The translations under genes and the position numbers were made by a program. A stretch of 5,476 nt of DNA from Phycisphaerae bacterium. Lineage in GTDB: Bacteria; Planctomycetota; Phycisphaerae; UBA1845. Where the stretch lies: NCBI GenBank assembly GCA_028277545.1, contig JANQGB010001257.1:1-5476 (forward strand), read 5' to 3'. The notes under the pieces were generated by a model that made no database searches, was not told the origin of the DNA, and saw only the letters and a program-made list of their open reading frames with translations. This document shows, piece by piece, positions 4,351 to 5,476 of this stretch; position 1 is the stretch's first letter, and the number at the start of each line of letters is the position of its first letter.

Positions 4351-5476
4351 TCAGGGGCCGAATTTTGCCTGGAAGGCTGCTATCTCCCGCAAATCAACGT
4401 CAGCGTCGCAATCGTAGTCGTAGCCGTCGCATGGCCCTGCGGGTGGGACGGTGTCAGGGCCGGTCAGGCAGTCCGCCAGCGGCGCCCAGTCACCCGCGCC
4501 CCAGTTGCCGTCCTGATCGAAGTCACCCCAGGCCGGGCCGATTATGTTCGCCAGCTCAGCAGCGAAGCGGGCCGCCCCTGGAACACTCAGATGTGCGCCG
4601 TCACTCAAGTCGGCTGGCGTGGTCAGTTCTTCGGCGCGGATCAGGTGCAGATGGCAATCGCCCATCGACTGGCGGGCGCCGACGATGTCGGCGATCGCGT
4701 CCCGGTATTCGTCGAGCGTGTATCTGGCCCTCCGGGAGGCACCGGAACCGGTCGTCGTCATCGTCATGCAGTAGATCGGCGTATGCGGCTGGGCTGCCCG
4801 CAGGTTGTCCAGTAACGCGTCATACTTGCTGGTGAACAGGGGCAGATCGTCGTCATGGGCCCTGTCGTTCAGTCCCCAGAGAATCGTGATGATGTCCGAT
4901 CGTTCGCCGGCCAGCATGCTTCCGAACGCCGGTGCTACCTTGGATCCGCCCACGGCCAGGTTGTACAAGTGCCAGCCCTTGGACGCGGCCAGCACCCACG
5001 GATAGCTCGTCGTGCTGTCGGCCTTGGTGTCGGCGTCGAGTTCGCTGCCGTGCGTGATAGAGTCTCCCAGGGCGAAGTAGCGTGGCCGCCGGTCGGCAGG
5101 CAGCGGGAACACCGACGCGCCGGGCTCCATTTCCAGGTCGGCGAAAGTGACCTCGTCGTAGCTCGGGCAGACGATCTCCCAGGTCACCGGCTGGCCCGGC
5201 TGTTGCGAGACGATGTCGACTACTTCAAGGTCCGGAACCAGTTGATCTAACTCACCGTCCTGAAACACGACGTAGCCCGTTCCTTCGGTAACCACGTGGG
5301 AGATGTGGTTGAAGTTGGCCCGAATCGAGGCGCTGTCCGTGCGGAAGCGGATGGTCACGCCCGTGGTGAGCACGCCCACGGCCGGCGAGAACAGCCCGCC
5401 GGGGTCCGCCAGGATCAGCGGGTCGATGCGATCGAGCCGCATGGCGTAGTCCTCGGCCGCGGGGAACAGCGCGCCG
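4351..5476 (-). CDS. SGNH/GDSL esterase with dockerin-like tail, 5' end beyond the window
   Basis: The frame is open from the stop at 4353-4351 to the right edge, giving 374 complete codons without a true N-terminus (numbering here from codon 5475-5473). Residues 1-125 form a beta-rich N-terminal domain like those that precede SGNH carbohydrate esterases. The catalytic domain follows with all four SGNH blocks: GDSITHG (nucleophile Ser139), NLAVGGSK (Gly176), GLND (Asn203) and DGAH (Asp292, His295). So it is predicted to be an active serine esterase or lipase-like hydrolase, perhaps removing acetyl groups from polysaccharide, though the substrate is inferred. The tail has two Asp-rich calcium-type loops, at about 317-340 and 350-372, ending in FQAKFGP. 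Such tails are typical of exported planctomycete proteins, so a signal peptide upstream of the window is expected. The Met at 5442 is in frame but internal: 11 continuous codons (GALFPAAEDYA) precede it, and no Shine-Dalgarno site does. Confidence 0.88.
   Translation of the reverse strand, partial: GALFPAAEDYAMRLDRIDPLILADPGGLFSPAVGVLTTGVTIRFRTDSASIRANFNHISHVVTEGTGYVVFQDGELDQLVPDLEVVDIVSQQPGQPVTWEIVCPSYDEVTFADLEMEPGASVFPLPADRRPRYFALGDSITHGSELDADTKADSTTSYPWVLAASKGWHLYNLAVGGSKVAPAFGSMLAGERSDIITILWGLNDRAHDDDLPLFTSKYDALLDNLRAAQPHTPIYCMTMTTTGSGASRRARYTLDEYRDAIADIVGARQSMGDCHLHLIRAEELTTPADLSDGAHLSVPGAARFAAELANIIGPAWGDFDQDGNWGAGDWAPLADCLTGPDTVPPAGPCDGYDYDCDADVDLREIAAFQAKFGP

Noticed and set aside
3858..4835. 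325-residue plus-strand frame crossing the DinB-like gene, the gap and the esterase gene
   Set aside because: It overlaps two well-supported genes in other frames and is dominated by Arg, Pro, Ser and Gly, typical of an out-of-frame reading of GC-rich DNA.
1..5476. CRISPR array, tRNA, rRNA, insertion sequence or attachment site
   Set aside because: No regularly spaced repeats, cloverleaf-like sequence, transposase or integrase motifs, or terminal inverted repeats were seen on either strand.

Overview
The window is GC-rich bacterial DNA that most likely comes from a planctomycete, probably of the Phycisphaerae or a related lineage, and probably from a metagenome. The best clue is the C-terminus of the rightmost gene. 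It ends in two Asp-rich, EF-hand-like (dockerin type I-like) loops, of the 'DFDxDGD.....FxxCLTGPxxxPP....FDxDxDxDVDLxxFAAFQxxFGP' type that is very common on exported planctomycete proteins. This assignment is an inference from protein style, since no marker gene is present.

Layout from left to right: (1) positions 1-63, minus strand, the first 21 codons of a small or larger membrane-anchored protein that runs off the left edge; (2) 89-1612, minus, a 507-residue six-helix inner-membrane protein with a long acidic Ala/Glu/Pro-rich tail, sitting 25 bp upstream of (1) and probably in the same operon; (3) 1613-1913, a 301-bp divergent promoter region with a perfect TATAAT on the minus strand whose core is framed by an exact 11-bp inverted repeat, plus a weaker plus-strand promoter; (4) 1914-3602, plus, an exported TldD/PmbA-type (peptidase U62-like) protein that lacks the HExxxH zinc motif; (5) 3733-4224, plus, a DinB-like four-helix-bundle protein with its three metal-binding histidines; (6) 4225-4350, a short convergent gap with no convincing terminator; (7) 4351-5476, minus, an SGNH/GDSL esterase with a dockerin-like tail, cut by the right edge before its start codon.

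The genes do not form one obvious pathway. The TldD-like and DinB-like genes may be co-transcribed (130-bp gap, strong Shine-Dalgarno sequences on both, no terminator seen). The two leftmost minus-strand genes look like a separate membrane-protein operon driven from the divergent region. The SGNH esterase is convergent with the DinB gene and is a separate unit that starts outside the window. Nothing mobile was seen: there is no insertion sequence, integrase, tRNA, CRISPR array or phage gene. I do not see a convincing new multi-gene system. The best leads are the exported, motif-less TldD homologue, the uncharacterised membrane-protein pair and the promoter framed by the inverted repeat.
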